Assembly (NCBI GenBank): GCA_028287395.1
Contig: JAQBPR010000093.1
Location: 29,474 to 93,473, forward strand
DNA length: 64,000 bases
Reading direction: 5' to 3'
From: Bacilli bacterium
GTDB taxonomy: Bacteria; Bacillota; Bacilli; Paenibacillales; NBRC-103111
The notes under the pieces were generated by a model that was not told the DNA's origin, did no database searches, and was given only the letters and a program-made list of their open reading frames with translations. This document shows positions 1-11,249 of the stretch, one piece after another. The stretch's first letter is position 1. Each line of letters begins with the position of its first letter. A program made the position numbers and the translations under genes.

Positions 1-29
1 TTTAGCTTCTCATCCGCGTTCGGTTGCAT
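1..29 (-). CDS. 5' end of an unidentified gene cut by the left edge
   Basis: An ATG at 29-27 opens a frame reading MQPNADEKL to the edge, preceded by a Shine-Dalgarno-like GGGAGTGA. An ATG at 33 is excluded because its frame stops within eight codons. Nine residues do not identify a family. Its position behind an ABC-2 exporter would suit a transcriptional regulator, but that is inference only. Confidence 0.3.
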
Positions 30-110
30 TCATTTCACTCCCTTATTATATAATAAAAATAATTATAACTTAAGTGCTCCCCTCTTTTCCACTTCCAGCT
101 AATAATGAAT

Positions 111-157
111 AGAAAACAGCGCCCAATCACGCGCATTTTCTCACGTTATGGGCACTG
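111..157 (-). terminator. Rho-independent terminator after the ABC-2 permease gene
   Basis: On the minus strand CAGTGCCCA pairs with TGGGCGCTG (one G-U pair) around a loop of about 23 nt that can pair internally, followed by TTTTCTATT. It lies 24 nt past the permease stop codon. Confidence 0.6.
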
Positions 158-180
158 CCTATGATTGAAAAATAGTTCCT

Positions 181-1284
181 CTATCCCTTCCACTTATAAA
201 ACCGCGAGCCGATTACAAAAGCTGCGAGTCCCCAAGCCGCCAGCACGCCAAGATCGATCCACAAGGCAGAATGCATCACGCCTAAACCATAGACCATCCC
301 ATCCCGAATGCCATTCGCAAAATAAGTGAGCGGCAAAATATTCGAGATCGGTTTAATGTAGGATGGCAATGAGGAGCTATCAAAAAAGATTCCACTGAGA
401 AACATCATCACAAAGCTAAATAAATTGGCAAAGCCGAAGTAACTGTCCGGTGTTTTACTCAAAGAGGAAATCATAAAGCCGATGGCGGAGAAGGAAATGG
501 TTCCGACTATAAACACGAGCAGAAAAGCAATCACATTGATATCAACCGACGCATGATAGAACAGGATTCCGATAAGCGTTAAAAGCACGGCTTGAATCGC
601 TGATAAAATAAAACGCACCATCATATTGCTTAAGCCAAAAAGCTTCATGTTAACAGGGCTAAGCATCAAACGTTTGAGCAACCCGTTGCGACGCATCTCA
701 ACCAGCATAATCATCCCGAATAGACCTGCTTGAGAAATCGATAAAGCAATTAAACCTGTTAGTAAAAAATCGACATATTTGAGCTTCGCGCTGCCTGATG
801 AAATAAAATTAGTTTGTATGCTGTATTGCGGTTTTTGCGGGGCATCCCCTTGACTCACTTTCTGCAAGGCGCCGCTCACTATACTATTCATTGCTTGAGT
901 CAGCGCAGAATTCTGCTTTTCTTTATTAATAATCAGCTCCATAGGCTTAGAAATATCATCAGTCGGCAGAACAATGGCCGCATCGATATCTTTTTTCTTC
1001 ACCCACTCTTCGGCCTGTGCTCTGGAAACGGGCTGCTTATTCTTCCATTCTAACGCTGGAATACTTTGTAGTACGGTCAACAATTGCGTAGAAATTGGGG
1101 CTTGCTGTTCAGAAACCGCAACCACCTTTGCCGTAAAGTTGCTTTCCTTCGCATCCGACCCGCCGAATATCATCAAAAATATAACCAACAGCAAAACAGG
1201 ATAGAAAACAGCCCAAAACCAAACTTGTTTTTCACGAAATGTGGATTTCAAATGTGCGTCAAAAAGCTTGCGAAATTGTCTCAT
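181..1284 (-). CDS. ABC-2 type transporter permease
   Basis: Membrane subunit of an ABC exporter, 367 aa. One transmembrane helix lies at about residues 22-42. A large extracytoplasmic segment of about 130 residues follows, then five or six hydrophobic helices in the C-terminal half, the layout of the ABC-2/NatB/YhgE-like permeases. The gene starts 3 nt after the ATPase stop, with GGAGGGATTAACGG before the ATG, so the two are translationally coupled. Family members export drugs, sodium or polymers. The substrate cannot be told from sequence. Confidence 0.85.
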   Translation of the reverse strand: MRQFRKLFDAHLKSTFREKQVWFWAVFYPVLLLVIFLMIFGGSDAKESNFTAKVVAVSEQQAPISTQLLTVLQSIPALEWKNKQPVSRAQAEEWVKKKDIDAAIVLPTDDISKPMELIINKEKQNSALTQAMNSIVSGALQKVSQGDAPQKPQYSIQTNFISSGSAKLKYVDFLLTGLIALSISQAGLFGMIMLVEMRRNGLLKRLMLSPVNMKLFGLSNMMVRFILSAIQAVLLTLIGILFYHASVDINVIAFLLVFIVGTISFSAIGFMISSLSKTPDSYFGFANLFSFVMMFLSGIFFDSSSLPSYIKPISNILPLTYFANGIRDGMVYGLGVMHSALWIDLGVLAAWGLAAFVIGSRFYKWKG

Positions 1285-1287
1285 CCG

Positions 1288-2217
1288 TTAATCCCTCCAT
1301 TCTTTGCCGGTAAAGGCGATAAACACATCTTCCAAGCTCATATCCTGTAACCTAATCTGCTCGACGGCTAAGTTGTTCTCCGTTGTGTGTTTGAACAGAT
1401 AGTAAAGGGTTTCTTCCGGTCGAAAGGTAGAGCAATAGAGCTTATTTTCTTCCACACGGACTTTACTTGTCGCAGGATGTGCTTCTATCAAGCTCTTTAA
1501 GGAAAGCGCAGCCACATTGCCAGAGCTTAATGTAAGCTCCACTTCCCTTTCCTGCGATAGCTGTTCGATCAGTTTTTTGGGCGTATCCACAGCAATGACT
1601 TTACCTTGATCAACAATACAAACCCGATCGCTTAATTTATCTGCTTCTTCCATATAGTGCGTAGTCAAAATCGTGGTCTTACCCATATCCTTCAGCTTGA
1701 GTACGATATCCCATAGATTACGCCGAGCTTGCGGGTCCAAGCCGGTTGTTGGTTCATCGAGAAATAACAGCTCAGGGTCATTCACCAAAGCTAAGCCTAC
1801 CGCTAGGCGTTGCTTTTGACCGCCCGAAAGCGAATTCACTCTTTTATTACGATGATCCGTTAGGTTGATCAATTCCAATATTTCTGTGATGGATCTTGTT
1901 TTATGATAAAAGCTGGAAAACACATCCAAGTTCTCATAGACCGTGAGCAGGTCGAACAAAGCACTGGATTGCGGCTGCACACCAATCACCTGCTTCAATT
2001 TTTCGCTATTTTGCATCCAATTCAATCCATTGATCAAGACTTGACCTTGATCCGGCTTTTGCAAGCCTTCTACCATTTCTAACGTCGTTGTTTTTCCTGC
2101 ACCGTTCGGGCCAATAATCGTGAAAATCTCACCCTTTTCCACGGTGAAGCTGATATCCTCAACCGCAACAATGGAACCAAACGTTTTTCTTAAATGCGTC
2201 ACTTCCAACAGCGCCAT
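1288..2217 (-). CDS. ABC transporter ATP-binding protein (ABC-2 exporter)
   Basis: Cytoplasmic ATPase of 309 aa energising the adjacent permease. The Walker A motif GPNGAGKT is at residues 36-43, the ABC signature LSGGQKQR at 130-137 and Walker B LLFLDEP at 150-156, followed by the H-loop in TTHYMEEADKL. A C-terminal extension of about 85 residues after the nucleotide-binding domain is typical of DrrA/CcmA-like ATPases. ATAAGGAGG stands just before the ATG. A 16-bp palindrome and a TATAAT -10 element lie upstream. The unit is probably ATPase plus permease only. Confidence 0.9.
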   Translation of the reverse strand: MALLEVTHLRKTFGSIVAVEDISFTVEKGEIFTIIGPNGAGKTTTLEMVEGLQKPDQGQVLINGLNWMQNSEKLKQVIGVQPQSSALFDLLTVYENLDVFSSFYHKTRSITEILELINLTDHRNKRVNSLSGGQKQRLAVGLALVNDPELLFLDEPTTGLDPQARRNLWDIVLKLKDMGKTTILTTHYMEEADKLSDRVCIVDQGKVIAVDTPKKLIEQLSQEREVELTLSSGNVAALSLKSLIEAHPATSKVRVEENKLYCSTFRPEETLYYLFKHTTENNLAVEQIRLQDMSLEDVFIAFTGKEWRD

Positions 2218-2273
2218 TCTATTTCCTCCTTATAAGAGCTTTGATTATTTCTCATTTTAAAAGATTTCCATAA

Positions 2274-2279
2274 ATTATA
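2274..2279 (-). promoter_or_regulatory. Probable -10 element of the ABC exporter promoter
   Basis: TATAAT on the minus strand, 57 nt upstream of the ATPase start. The hexamer 17 nt further upstream is A-rich and matches TTGACA poorly, so this would be a weak or activated promoter. Confidence 0.4.
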
Positions 2280-2304
2280 AAACCGTCGCAAGGTACTTTT
2301 TTTC

Positions 2305-2320
2305 TCCGTCTGCAGACGGA
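2305..2320. promoter_or_regulatory. 16-bp perfect palindrome, candidate operator
   Basis: TCCGTCTGCAGACGGA is a perfect inverted repeat just upstream of the -35 region of the exporter promoter. It is not followed by a T-run on either strand, so it is not a terminator. Palindromes of this size are typical of TetR-family operators, and exporters of this type are often controlled by such repressors. The regulator itself is not identified. Confidence 0.4.
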
Positions 2321-2334
2321 TAACACTCTAAAAG

Positions 2335-2376
2335 AAAAAAACATTCAAGCAATTCATACCAACCGGTACAATCTGC
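2335..2376 (-). terminator. Probable terminator of the pyr operon
   Basis: About 30 nt past the pyrE stop, the minus strand can fold an imperfect hairpin whose tip is TACC-GGTT-GGTA and whose base pairs GCAGATT with AATTGC. A run of seven T follows a few nt later. The stem is weak, so this is a moderate call. Confidence 0.45.
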
Positions 2377-2407
2377 CTAAATGCTCATAAGATGAATTTT
2401 TTTTCTG

Positions 2408-3049
2408 TTATTTGCCAAATTGCTGTGGATTATCACGCCACGACTGCATGGATGTTATATCTTCCGATTGAATGGCACCCTGCTTTACCGCCACATCAAG
2501 CAAAGCAGTATAGTTGGTTAATGTTTGTACCGGTACATGGCTTGCAGCAAATACTTCCTCTGCAGAAGCAAACTGATAAGTGAAGATGGCCAATACGGCC
2601 AGCGATTTGGCTCCCGCTTCGTTGACTGCCAAAGCCACCTTTAAGGAGCTTCCGCCGGTCGAGATTAAATCCTCGATGACGACAACCTTTTGCCCTGGCT
2701 TCAATGCGCCCTCGATCATATTTTCTTTGCCATGGCCTTTCGGCTTATCGCGAACATAAATCATCGGCAGATTTAACTTTTGCGCTACCCATGCAGCATG
2801 TGGGATGCCGCCTGTTGCTGCGCCGGCAATTACTTCAGCATCCGGATATTGCGCTTTGATTATCGCGGCAAAGCCATCTGCAATAAGCTCGCGGATCTCC
2901 GGATAGGAAATGGTTAAACGATTATCACAGTAGATCGGCGACTTGATGCCGGACGTCCAAGTAAAAGGTTGATTCGGACGCAAAGCCACAGCCCCAATCT
3001 TCAGCAATGCAGCTGCAATCTGTTCAGGCAAAGTAGAAACAGCAGTCAA
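2408..3049 (-). CDS. pyrE: Orotate phosphoribosyltransferase
   Basis: Transfers orotate to PRPP to form OMP, the fifth step of UMP synthesis, in the cytosol. 213 aa. The PRPP-binding motif VVVIEDLISTGGSS lies at about residues 122-135, and the TSGIKSPIYCDNR segment at 32-44 is characteristic of the family. Translation appears to start at TTG directly after the pyrF stop TAG, with AGGAG (inside the end of pyrF) as ribosome binding site. Last gene of the pyr operon. Confidence 0.93.
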   Translation of the reverse strand: MTAVSTLPEQIAAALLKIGAVALRPNQPFTWTSGIKSPIYCDNRLTISYPEIRELIADGFAAIIKAQYPDAEVIAGAATGGIPHAAWVAQKLNLPMIYVRDKPKGHGKENMIEGALKPGQKVVVIEDLISTGGSSLKVALAVNEAGAKSLAVLAIFTYQFASAEEVFAASHVPVQTLTNYTALLDVAVKQGAIQSEDITSMQSWRDNPQQFGK

Positions 3050-3769
3050 CTAAATCAGCTCCTCTAGAATAGTCTCCAACGCCTTACGCGGATCAGACGA
3101 TGCAGTAATCGGACGACCGATCACAATATAGTCCGTCCCCTGGGCAAAAGCTTCATTTGGCGTCATTACACGTGTCTGATCACCCAGCACAGCTCCGGCA
3201 GGCCGTATGCCCGGTGTTACCGTTACAAAGGCATTGCCCATCTCTTGCTTAAGCTGCACTACTTCTAACGGGGAAGCAACTACACCGTCCAATCCCGCAG
3301 CTTTAGCCACGCGAGCGAGATGCAGCACAGATTGTGCAACCGTTCCGGGAATGCCCATCTCTTCGTTCAACATCTGCTGGCTTGTACTTGTTACCTGTGT
3401 TACACCAATCACGAGCGGACGCTGCGATTGTACTCCGGCTTTGTAGACCCCTTCAAGCGCGGCCTCCATCATCAATTTACCACCGCTTGCGTGAATGTTG
3501 AACATATCTACGCCAAGCCGTGTGATACTCTCCGCGCCGCCCTTGACAGTGTTTGGAATATCATACATTTTCAAATCCAAAAATACTTTATAGCCCTGGT
3601 CTTTGAGATAGCTTATAAACTGAGGGCCCGCAGCGTAAAACAGCTGCATGCCTACCTTCATATAGCAAGGAATCCCGCTCAGCGAAGTTAAAAGCGCTTT
3701 AGCTTCTTCGACGCCGGGATAATCCAGAGCGACCATAATTCTTCCGGTTTGCGCTTTATAGTCGCTCAT
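3050..3769 (-). CDS. pyrF: Orotidine 5'-phosphate decarboxylase
   Basis: Decarboxylates OMP to UMP, the last step of the pathway. 239 aa, usual length. The catalytic segment [12 protein letters not shown] is at about residues 63-74, with the conserved Asp-Lys-Asp triad D65, K67 and D70. Its ATG overlaps the carB stop as ATGA, and it abuts pyrE. In B. subtilis pyrK and pyrD lie between carB (pyrAB) and pyrF. Here they are absent and carB joins pyrF directly. Confidence 0.95.
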   Translation of the reverse strand: MSDYKAQTGRIMVALDYPGVEEAKALLTSLSGIPCYMKVGMQLFYAAGPQFISYLKDQGYKVFLDLKMYDIPNTVKGGAESITRLGVDMFNIHASGGKLMMEAALEGVYKAGVQSQRPLVIGVTQVTSTSQQMLNEEMGIPGTVAQSVLHLARVAKAAGLDGVVASPLEVVQLKQEMGNAFVTVTPGIRPAGAVLGDQTRVMTPNEAFAQGTDYIVIGRPITASSDPRKALETILEELI

Positions 3770-6700
3770 CTTTGCAGTACCGCATTCGCAGGCATCGGTC
3801 TGGATGAGAAGTTAATCGTCTCCAGCATAACCTGCAGCGCGCGTACCGTATCGAGAGAAGTCATACAAACAATGCCGTTCTCTACCGCTTCACGACGAAT
3901 CCGGAAACCATCGCGTTCCGGTTCTTTCCCTTTGGTTAACGTGTTAACTACAAAATGCGCTTCGCCATTGCGAATTAGATCCAGAATATTAGGCGAACCT
4001 TCGCTTAGCTTGTTTACGGTCGTCACACGCAGTCCGGCTTCTTTAAGCGCCCTAGCCGTTCCACCTGTAGCCACAATATTATAGCCCAGCTGGTCAAAGC
4101 CTTTTAAAATTTCAATCGCTTCCGCTTTATCTTTGTCTGCTACCGTAGCAATGATCGAACCCGTTGGTGGAATTTTCATGCCTGAACCGATGAGCCCTTT
4201 ATACAATGCCTTTGCAAAGCTAATGTCACGACCCATCACTTCACCGGTCGATTTCATTTCAGGTCCTAGTGTTGTATCTACACGACGCAGCTTGGCAAAA
4301 GAGAATACAGGAACTTTGACGGAAACATATTCATCTTCCGGCCATAAGCCATTCGAGTAACCAAGATCAGCCAGCTTTTTGCCCATAATCAATTGTGTCG
4401 CTACATTCGCCATCGGAATTTTCGTTACTTTGCTTAAGAAAGGAACCGTACGCGATGAACGAGGATTCACTTCGATGACATACACTTGATCGTTAAAGAT
4501 CACATATTGAATATTGACTAACCCAACGACTTCAAGGGCAAGCGCTATTTTCGTCGTAATTTGCACAATTTGTGCTTTGATTGATTCCGAAAGGGATTGT
4601 GGCGGATAGACCGCTATCGAGTCACCGGAGTGAACCCCAGCACGCTCCACATGCTCCATAATGCCCGGAATGAGCACCGTTTCCTTGTCGCAGATTGCAT
4701 CGACTTCTACTTCTTTACCCAGCATGTAGCGGTCAATTAAAACGGGATGCTCCGGATTGATTGTAACGGCATATTCCATGTAGCTAAGCAGTTCTTCATC
4801 GGAATAAACGATTTCCATCGCACGACCTCCCAATACATAGGAAGGACGAACCAAAACCGGATAACCGAATTTTGCAGCTACTCCAACCGCTTGATCCACT
4901 GAAGTGACCGTACCTCCAGGCGGTTGCGCGATATTCAATTTAGTCAGTAAAGCTTCGAATTTTTTACGATCCTCTGCAGCGTCAATATTAGCCAAATCCG
5001 TACCCAGAATGGTTACACCCGCTTTGGATAACGGTGCAGCCAGATTAATCGCCGTTTGTCCGCCGAATTGAACAATAACGCCGATAGGTTTTTCGCGCTC
5101 AATAATATTCATGACGTCCTCAAAAAACAATGGTTCAAAATAAAGTCGATCCGAGGTGTTAAAGTCCGTTGATACCGTTTCCGGGTTGTTGTTAATAATA
5201 ACCGCTTCATAGCCCGCTTCTTGAATCGCCCAAACCGCATGCACCGTGGAATAATCAAACTCGATCCCTTGACCGATCCGGATAGGACCTGAACCCAGGA
5301 CGATGACTTTTTCTTTTGTTGTTTCCAGCACTTCATCTTCGGTTTCGTAAGTGGAATAGTAGTATGGTGTTGTTGCCTCAAACTCGGCCGCACATGTATC
5401 AACCATCTTGTAAACCGGTATAATTCCAAGCTGCTTGCGATAAGCTCTTATATCGCCTTCATTTGTATAGTTCAATTTCGGCTCAGCCTTACTGCGGATT
5501 TCGGCAATGGCGCGATCTGTAAAGCCTTTGCGCTTCGCATCGTATAAAAGCTCATAGCTCAATTCAGGCTGCAAAAGCTCATCTTCAAAAGCAACCAAAC
5601 GCTCCAGCTTGTGCAAAAACCACCAGTCGATGTTTGTAAGCTGTTGAATCTGCTCCAGTGTATACCCTCTGCGGTATGCTTCAGCGATCAGGAAAATCCG
5701 TTCGTCATCCGGTTTTTGCAAACGAAGGTCCAACAATTCCTTTTCAATCAGCTCAGCATCTTTTAAACTTAAACGATGTGCGCCAATCTCAAGGGAACGA
5801 ATAGCCTTGTGAATCGATTCTTCGAATGTCCGACCAATCGCCATGACTTCGCCGGTTGCTTTCATTTGTGTGCCAAGCTTACGATTTGCTGCGGTAAATT
5901 TATCAAACGGCCAACGCGGGATTTTCGAAACAATATAATCCAATGTGGGCTCAAAACAAGCATAAGTTTGCCCTGTAACCGGATTAATCAATTCATCCAA
6001 TGTATAACCAATCGCGATTTTTGTCGCCATTTTGGCAATGGGATAGCCTGTTGCCTTGGAAGCCAGCGCAGAGGACCGGCTAACACGCGGATTCACCTCA
6101 ATCACATAATATTGAAAGCTTTGCGGATCAAGCGCGAACTGCACGTTGCAGCCGCCTTCAATATTAAGCGCACGGATAATTTTCAAGGATGCGGAACGCA
6201 GCATTTGATATTCACGGTCCGAAAGCGTTTGGCTTGGAGCAACAACAATGCTGTCTCCCGTATGTACGCCGACCGGATCAAAATTTTCCATGTTACAAAC
6301 GACGATACAGTTGTCATTGGCATCACGCATGACTTCATACTCGACTTCCTTCATGCCGGCAATGCTTCTTTCTACCAAGCATTGGCCTATCGGACTGTAA
6401 CGAATCCCTGAAGTGACGATTTCAATCAATTCTTCTTCTGTATTGCAAATTCCACCGCCCGTTCCACCTAACGTATAGGCTGGACGAACGATAATTGGAA
6501 AACCAATGCTGCGAGAGAATTCAACTGCTTCTTCCACTGTCGTTACAATGGTACTATCTGGGATCGGCTGTCCCAATTCTTTCATCAATTCTTTAAATAA
6601 ATCGCGATCTTCCGCCTTTTCAATCGCCGTTAATTGCGTACCCAAAAGCTTGACATTTTCTCTTTCCAAAACACCATGCCGCGCTAATTCTACGGCCATA

Positions 6701-6990
6701 TTCAAGCCGGTTTGACCTCCCAATGTAGGCAATAAGCCATCTGGGCGCTCCTGACGAATAATTTGCGTGACAAATTCTAATGTAATCGGCTCGATATATA
6801 CCTTGTCCGCCATGTTGGTATCCGTCATAATCGTTGCCGGATTGCTGTTAATCAATACAACTTCAATGCCTTCTTCTTTCAAAGCTTGGCATGCCTGTGT
6901 ACCCGCGTAATCGAACTCAGCCGCTTGACCAATTACGATTGGGCCCGAACCGATCACCAGAATTTTTTTCAATGCATTATTTTTGGGCAT
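3766..6990 (-). CDS. carB: Carbamoyl-phosphate synthase, large subunit
   Basis: Makes carbamoyl phosphate from bicarbonate, ATP and ammonia supplied by CarA. 1074 aa, full length. Two homologous ATP-grasp halves are visible (each begins with a [14 protein letters not shown] strand, near residues 9 and 560). The C-terminal MGS-like allosteric domain starts at about residue 935. Its sequence [15 protein letters not shown] is typical. In Bacilli the pyr-encoded enzyme is feedback-inhibited through this domain. AAGGAG precedes the ATG, which overlaps the end of carA by 14 nt. Confidence 0.96.
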   Translation of the reverse strand: MPKNNALKKILVIGSGPIVIGQAAEFDYAGTQACQALKEEGIEVVLINSNPATIMTDTNMADKVYIEPITLEFVTQIIRQERPDGLLPTLGGQTGLNMAVELARHGVLERENVKLLGTQLTAIEKAEDRDLFKELMKELGQPIPDSTIVTTVEEAVEFSRSIGFPIIVRPAYTLGGTGGGICNTEEELIEIVTSGIRYSPIGQCLVERSIAGMKEVEYEVMRDANDNCIVVCNMENFDPVGVHTGDSIVVAPSQTLSDREYQMLRSASLKIIRALNIEGGCNVQFALDPQSFQYYVIEVNPRVSRSSALASKATGYPIAKMATKIAIGYTLDELINPVTGQTYACFEPTLDYIVSKIPRWPFDKFTAANRKLGTQMKATGEVMAIGRTFEESIHKAIRSLEIGAHRLSLKDAELIEKELLDLRLQKPDDERIFLIAEAYRRGYTLEQIQQLTNIDWWFLHKLERLVAFEDELLQPELSYELLYDAKRKGFTDRAIAEIRSKAEPKLNYTNEGDIRAYRKQLGIIPVYKMVDTCAAEFEATTPYYYSTYETEDEVLETTKEKVIVLGSGPIRIGQGIEFDYSTVHAVWAIQEAGYEAVIINNNPETVSTDFNTSDRLYFEPLFFEDVMNIIEREKPIGVIVQFGGQTAINLAAPLSKAGVTILGTDLANIDAAEDRKKFEALLTKLNIAQPPGGTVTSVDQAVGVAAKFGYPVLVRPSYVLGGRAMEIVYSDEELLSYMEYAVTINPEHPVLIDRYMLGKEVEVDAICDKETVLIPGIMEHVERAGVHSGDSIAVYPPQSLSESIKAQIVQITTKIALALEVVGLVNIQYVIFNDQVYVIEVNPRSSRTVPFLSKVTKIPMANVATQLIMGKKLADLGYSNGLWPEDEYVSVKVPVFSFAKLRRVDTTLGPEMKSTGEVMGRDISFAKALYKGLIGSGMKIPPTGSIIATVADKDKAEAIEILKGFDQLGYNIVATGGTARALKEAGLRVTTVNKLSEGSPNILDLIRNGEAHFVVNTLTKGKEPERDGFRIRREAVENGIVCMTSLDTVRALQVMLETINFSSRPMPANAVLQR

Positions 6991-8146
6991 ATTGTAAAAC
7001 TCCTTTCAGCGCCGACAATTTCGCTGTTTGCGCCGCGGCATACATTTTGGATTGCTGAGTAGATTGGGGATGATCTTGTTTAAAAGTATGAATCATTTCA
7101 ATAAATTGATCGAATAAGTAGCTTGAATCAAACGGTCCAGGCGCTGCTTCCGGATGATATTGCACGGAGAAAGCGGCATGCTTATTATGTCTCAAGCCTT
7201 CAATGGTTTTATCATTGTTGTTAATATGCGTCACTTCAAGACCTGTTCCTGCAACAGATCCTTCCAAAACGGTATAGCCATGGTTCTGCGATGTGATGTA
7301 GCAGCGATTGGTTATTAAATCCTTTACCGGATGATTCCCGCCGCGATGGCCAAATTTAAGCTTCTCGCAATCCGCGCCGCAAGCTAAGGCAAACAATTGA
7401 TGCCCTAAGCAGATGCCGAAAATCGGAAACTCACCGAGCATCTCCGCGATCATTTTTACCGCATGCGGCACGTCCTTCGGATCCCCAGGACCGTTAGACA
7501 ATAAGATACCGTCCGGTGCCAGTCTGCGAATTTGCTCTGCCGTCACATCATGAGGAACAACGACTACATCACAGCCGCGTTTCGTTAAATCGCGGATAAT
7601 TCCGCTTTTTGCACCAAAATCGACTAAAACGACGCGTTCCTTCTCTCCAGGACAGCTAAAAACCGTTTTGGTCGATACTCTGGCCACTTGATCGGTCATA
7701 AAAGACATTGCCTTTAATTGCTCTTGAAGCTCGGCAACCGATTTTTGCGAAGTCGTTAAAAGCCCCTTCATTGTTCCATAATGGCGTAAAATGCGAGTAA
7801 GCATCCGTGTATCAATCCCGCTAATGCCGACAATCCCGTATTCCTTCAGCAGGCTGTCAATGGTATACTGCGAACGCCAGTTGCTCGGCGCTTCTTCATG
7901 CTCACGCACGACAAAACCATGAATAAATGGTCTCACTGATTCAAAATCATCACGTGTAATCCCGTAGTTACCAATCAAAGGATACGTCATGGTGACGATT
8001 TGCCCGCAATAAGAAGGATCTGAGAGCACCTCTTGATAACCTGTCATACCTGTATTAAAAACGACTTCTCCCGTCGATTCACCTTCGCTGCCAAAAGCTT
8101 TTCCTGTAAAGATCGTACCATCTTCCAATAACAATCTTGCCTTCAT
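6977..8146 (-). CDS. carA: Carbamoyl-phosphate synthase, small (glutaminase) subunit
   Basis: Class I glutamine amidotransferase that feeds ammonia to CarB. 389 aa. The N-terminal CPSase small-chain domain covers about residues 1-165 and the amidotransferase domain follows. The nucleophile is C246 in FGICLGHQL, with H331 and E333 in [10 protein letters not shown] completing the triad. An N-terminal [13 protein letters not shown] motif fixes the start. It lies between pyrC and carB in the pyr operon. Confidence 0.95.
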   Translation of the reverse strand: MKARLLLEDGTIFTGKAFGSEGESTGEVVFNTGMTGYQEVLSDPSYCGQIVTMTYPLIGNYGITRDDFESVRPFIHGFVVREHEEAPSNWRSQYTIDSLLKEYGIVGISGIDTRMLTRILRHYGTMKGLLTTSQKSVAELQEQLKAMSFMTDQVARVSTKTVFSCPGEKERVVLVDFGAKSGIIRDLTKRGCDVVVVPHDVTAEQIRRLAPDGILLSNGPGDPKDVPHAVKMIAEMLGEFPIFGICLGHQLFALACGADCEKLKFGHRGGNHPVKDLITNRCYITSQNHGYTVLEGSVAGTGLEVTHINNNDKTIEGLRHNKHAAFSVQYHPEAAPGPFDSSYLFDQFIEMIHTFKQDHPQSTQQSKMYAAAQTAKLSALKGVLQYAQK

Positions 8147-8173
8147 AATGTTCTCTCCTTTTTTAAAACCTAA

Positions 8174-9460
8174 TTATTCACTCCAAACTATTTTTCCAGA
8201 TACCATAGTCAGTTTCGGCCAACCCTTTAATTTCCATCCAATAAATGGCGTATTGCGACCTTTGGAAGCAAACTCATTTGCGTTTACTGTTTTCTCCTGC
8301 TCTAAATCGATTATTGTCAGATCCGCTTCGGCCCCTACTTCAATTTTGCCTGATGGCAGCTTGAAAACTTCAGCAGGTTTTTTGGTCATACGTTCCAATA
8401 AAAACGGCAGCGTCCATTTATCCGTTAACACAAACTTTGTATATAAAAGCGGAAAGGCCGTTTCAAAACCAACGATGCCAAACGGCGCCAGCTGCATGCC
8501 TCTTGCTTTTTCTTCTTCGCTATGCGGCGCATGATCCGTAACAAGGATATCAATCGTTCCATCCATTACCGCTTCAATGCACGCTTCCACATCTCGGCGT
8601 GATCGGAGCGGAGGGTTCATTTTCCAATTGGCATCCATCGCTGGAATATCTTCTTCGCAGAGCAGCAAATGATGCGGACATACCTCGGCAGTGACCTTAA
8701 CGCCGATTTGTTTGCCTAAGCGGATGAGCCGGATCGATTGCTCCGTGCTGACGTGACATACATGATAATGAACGCCTGTCGCCTCTGCCAGCAAAATATC
8801 TCTGCCCACATGAATTGCTTCCGATTCGTTAGGAATGCCTTTCAAACCATGCTTATCTGCAAAAGTTCCCTCATTAACCGGAGCGCCTTCGACTAATGTA
8901 TTGTCCTCGCAATGAGCGATAATCGGCATTTGCATCGCTGCAGCCTGTGCCATTGCATCTTTCATCATTTGTGCGCTTTGTACGCCAACACCGTCATCCG
9001 TAAATCCAATGACACCAGCAGCTTTAAGCGCACTAAAATCTGTCAATTCACGCCCCAGCTCATTCTTTGTTATACATCCATAAGGCAGCACCCGTACAGA
9101 GCTTTCAGTCTCAGCCTTATCCAACACGTAGCGAACCGTTTCTACCGTATCGATAACAGGCCGTGTATTCGGCATGCAAGCGATCGTTGTAAAACCGCCG
9201 CGCGCTGCGGACTTCGTCCCTGTCGCAATAGTTTCTTTGTATTCAAAGCCAGGCTCGCGCAGATGGACGTGCATATCAATAAGTCCTGCGGATACCAGAC
9301 AGCCTTTCGCATCGATCACTTCATCCTCGCCCGTTTCAAAATGAGTGTTTGCCGCTGCATCGATCAGCTTCATAATTTTACCGTTTTCTATATAAAGATG
9401 CTTTTTTTTCATCTCATTATTGTCATTTACCAATAAGCCATTTAAAATCCAAGTTCCCAT
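8174..9460 (-). CDS. pyrC: Dihydroorotase
   Basis: Cyclises carbamoyl-aspartate to dihydroorotate. 428 aa, the class I size of Gram-positive PyrC. The metal ligands H64 and H66 sit in DMHVHLREPG, and a second metal and catalytic motif TDHAPH lies near residue 308. An AGAGGATG ribosome binding site precedes ATG. It is 35 nt after pyrB and 27 nt before carA in the operon. Confidence 0.95.
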   Translation of the reverse strand: MGTWILNGLLVNDNNEMKKKHLYIENGKIMKLIDAAANTHFETGEDEVIDAKGCLVSAGLIDMHVHLREPGFEYKETIATGTKSAARGGFTTIACMPNTRPVIDTVETVRYVLDKAETESSVRVLPYGCITKNELGRELTDFSALKAAGVIGFTDDGVGVQSAQMMKDAMAQAAAMQMPIIAHCEDNTLVEGAPVNEGTFADKHGLKGIPNESEAIHVGRDILLAEATGVHYHVCHVSTEQSIRLIRLGKQIGVKVTAEVCPHHLLLCEEDIPAMDANWKMNPPLRSRRDVEACIEAVMDGTIDILVTDHAPHSEEEKARGMQLAPFGIVGFETAFPLLYTKFVLTDKWTLPFLLERMTKKPAEVFKLPSGKIEVGAEADLTIIDLEQEKTVNANEFASKGRNTPFIGWKLKGWPKLTMVSGKIVWSE

Positions 9461-9495
9461 CTACAATTCATCCTCTCTATCCAATCATTTGCTTC

Positions 9496-10404
9496 CTATG
9501 ACAAAGCTCTTTCGATCACTGCCATCCGGATCGGCACACCATGGCCAATTTGCGTGAAAATTTTTGAACGCTCGTCCTCGACCAATTCGTCATCAATTTC
9601 TACATTGCGATTGATTGGCGCCGGGTGCATGATAATCGCATGCGGCTTCATCGATCCGGCTCGTTCCACTGTTAGTCCATAATGCTCGCGGTATTCTAAA
9701 GCTGATGTTATCATTTCCTCATCATGCCGTTCTAATTGCACGCGCAGCATCATGACCACGTCCGCTTGCAGCGCTTCATTCATCGTTATATAATCCGCAT
9801 GTCCTTCCAACTCTTCCGCATGCATGTTAGGCGGCGCGCAAAAGCTAACCTTTGCTCCCATCGCCTGCAGTGCCCAAAGGTTTGAACGGGCAACGCGACT
9901 GTGGCGGATATCTCCGATTATAGCCACGTGCAAGCCGCGAAGTTCACCAAAATGCTTGCGTATCGTATAAAGATCAAGTAAAGCTTGGGTTGGATGCTCG
10001 TTGTGCCCATCCCCTGCATTAATCAGCGGAATGTTGATCTTCTCCGCTAATTCAGCCAGCACGCCGTTTGGCTTCAAACGAATTACACCTGCGTCAATTC
10101 CCATTGATTCCAATGTTTTCACCGTATCATAAATCGATTCGCCCTTTTGCACACTCGAAGCTGCCGCGGAGAAGTTTAACACCTGAGCGCCTAAACGCTT
10201 TTCCGCTATCTCGAAAGAAAAACGCGTTCTCGTGCTATTCTCGAAAAACATATTGGCAATAAATTTGCCTTGTAAAAAATGCGTAACTTTAGCAGGGTAT
10301 TGTTCCCAAAAATAAGCGCGATCCAGAATCGCGGTAATTTCTTGCGCGCTCATCCCTTTTAATCCGAGTAAATGTTTGACTGATTGAACTTTTACCTGCG
10401 CCAT
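9496..10404 (-). CDS. pyrB: Aspartate carbamoyltransferase, catalytic subunit
   Basis: Condenses carbamoyl phosphate with aspartate, the committed step. 302 aa. The carbamoyl-phosphate loop STRT is at residues 57-60 and HPTQ at 137-140. The aspartate-binding region near residue 220 contains the conserved MLRVQLER segment. No pyrI regulatory subunit is present, as usual in Bacillales, where control is by PyrR attenuation. It starts 6 nt after pyrR, where B. subtilis has pyrP and two more attenuators. Confidence 0.95.
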   Translation of the reverse strand: MAQVKVQSVKHLLGLKGMSAQEITAILDRAYFWEQYPAKVTHFLQGKFIANMFFENSTRTRFSFEIAEKRLGAQVLNFSAAASSVQKGESIYDTVKTLESMGIDAGVIRLKPNGVLAELAEKINIPLINAGDGHNEHPTQALLDLYTIRKHFGELRGLHVAIIGDIRHSRVARSNLWALQAMGAKVSFCAPPNMHAEELEGHADYITMNEALQADVVMMLRVQLERHDEEMITSALEYREHYGLTVERAGSMKPHAIIMHPAPINRNVEIDDELVEDERSKIFTQIGHGVPIRMAVIERALS

Positions 10405-10410
10405 CTCGCT

Positions 10411-11168
<758 letters not shown>

Positions 11169-11175
11169 TAGAAGA

Positions 11176-11204
11176 ATTATCGCATTTTCGACAAAAGAAG
11201 TCAA
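11176..11204 (-). promoter_or_regulatory. Sigma-A promoter of the pyr operon
   Basis: TTGACT (11204-11199), 17-bp spacer, GATAAT (11181-11176) on the minus strand. The predicted start near 11168 gives a leader of about 210 nt to the pyrR GTG. Confidence 0.8.
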
Positions 11205-11249
11205 GATGTAAACATCACTACTTAGACATCATTAGAAATGGCTTAAAAT

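Noticed and set aside
2305..2320. Palindrome as a terminator of pyr
   Set aside because: On the minus strand it is followed by A-rich, not T-rich sequence; the stem would have almost no loop. Better read as an operator.
5776..6411. A 211-codon plus-strand open frame
   Set aside because: It lies wholly inside carB on the other strand, has no ribosome binding site and its product is Cys/His-rich nonsense typical of a reverse-frame shadow.
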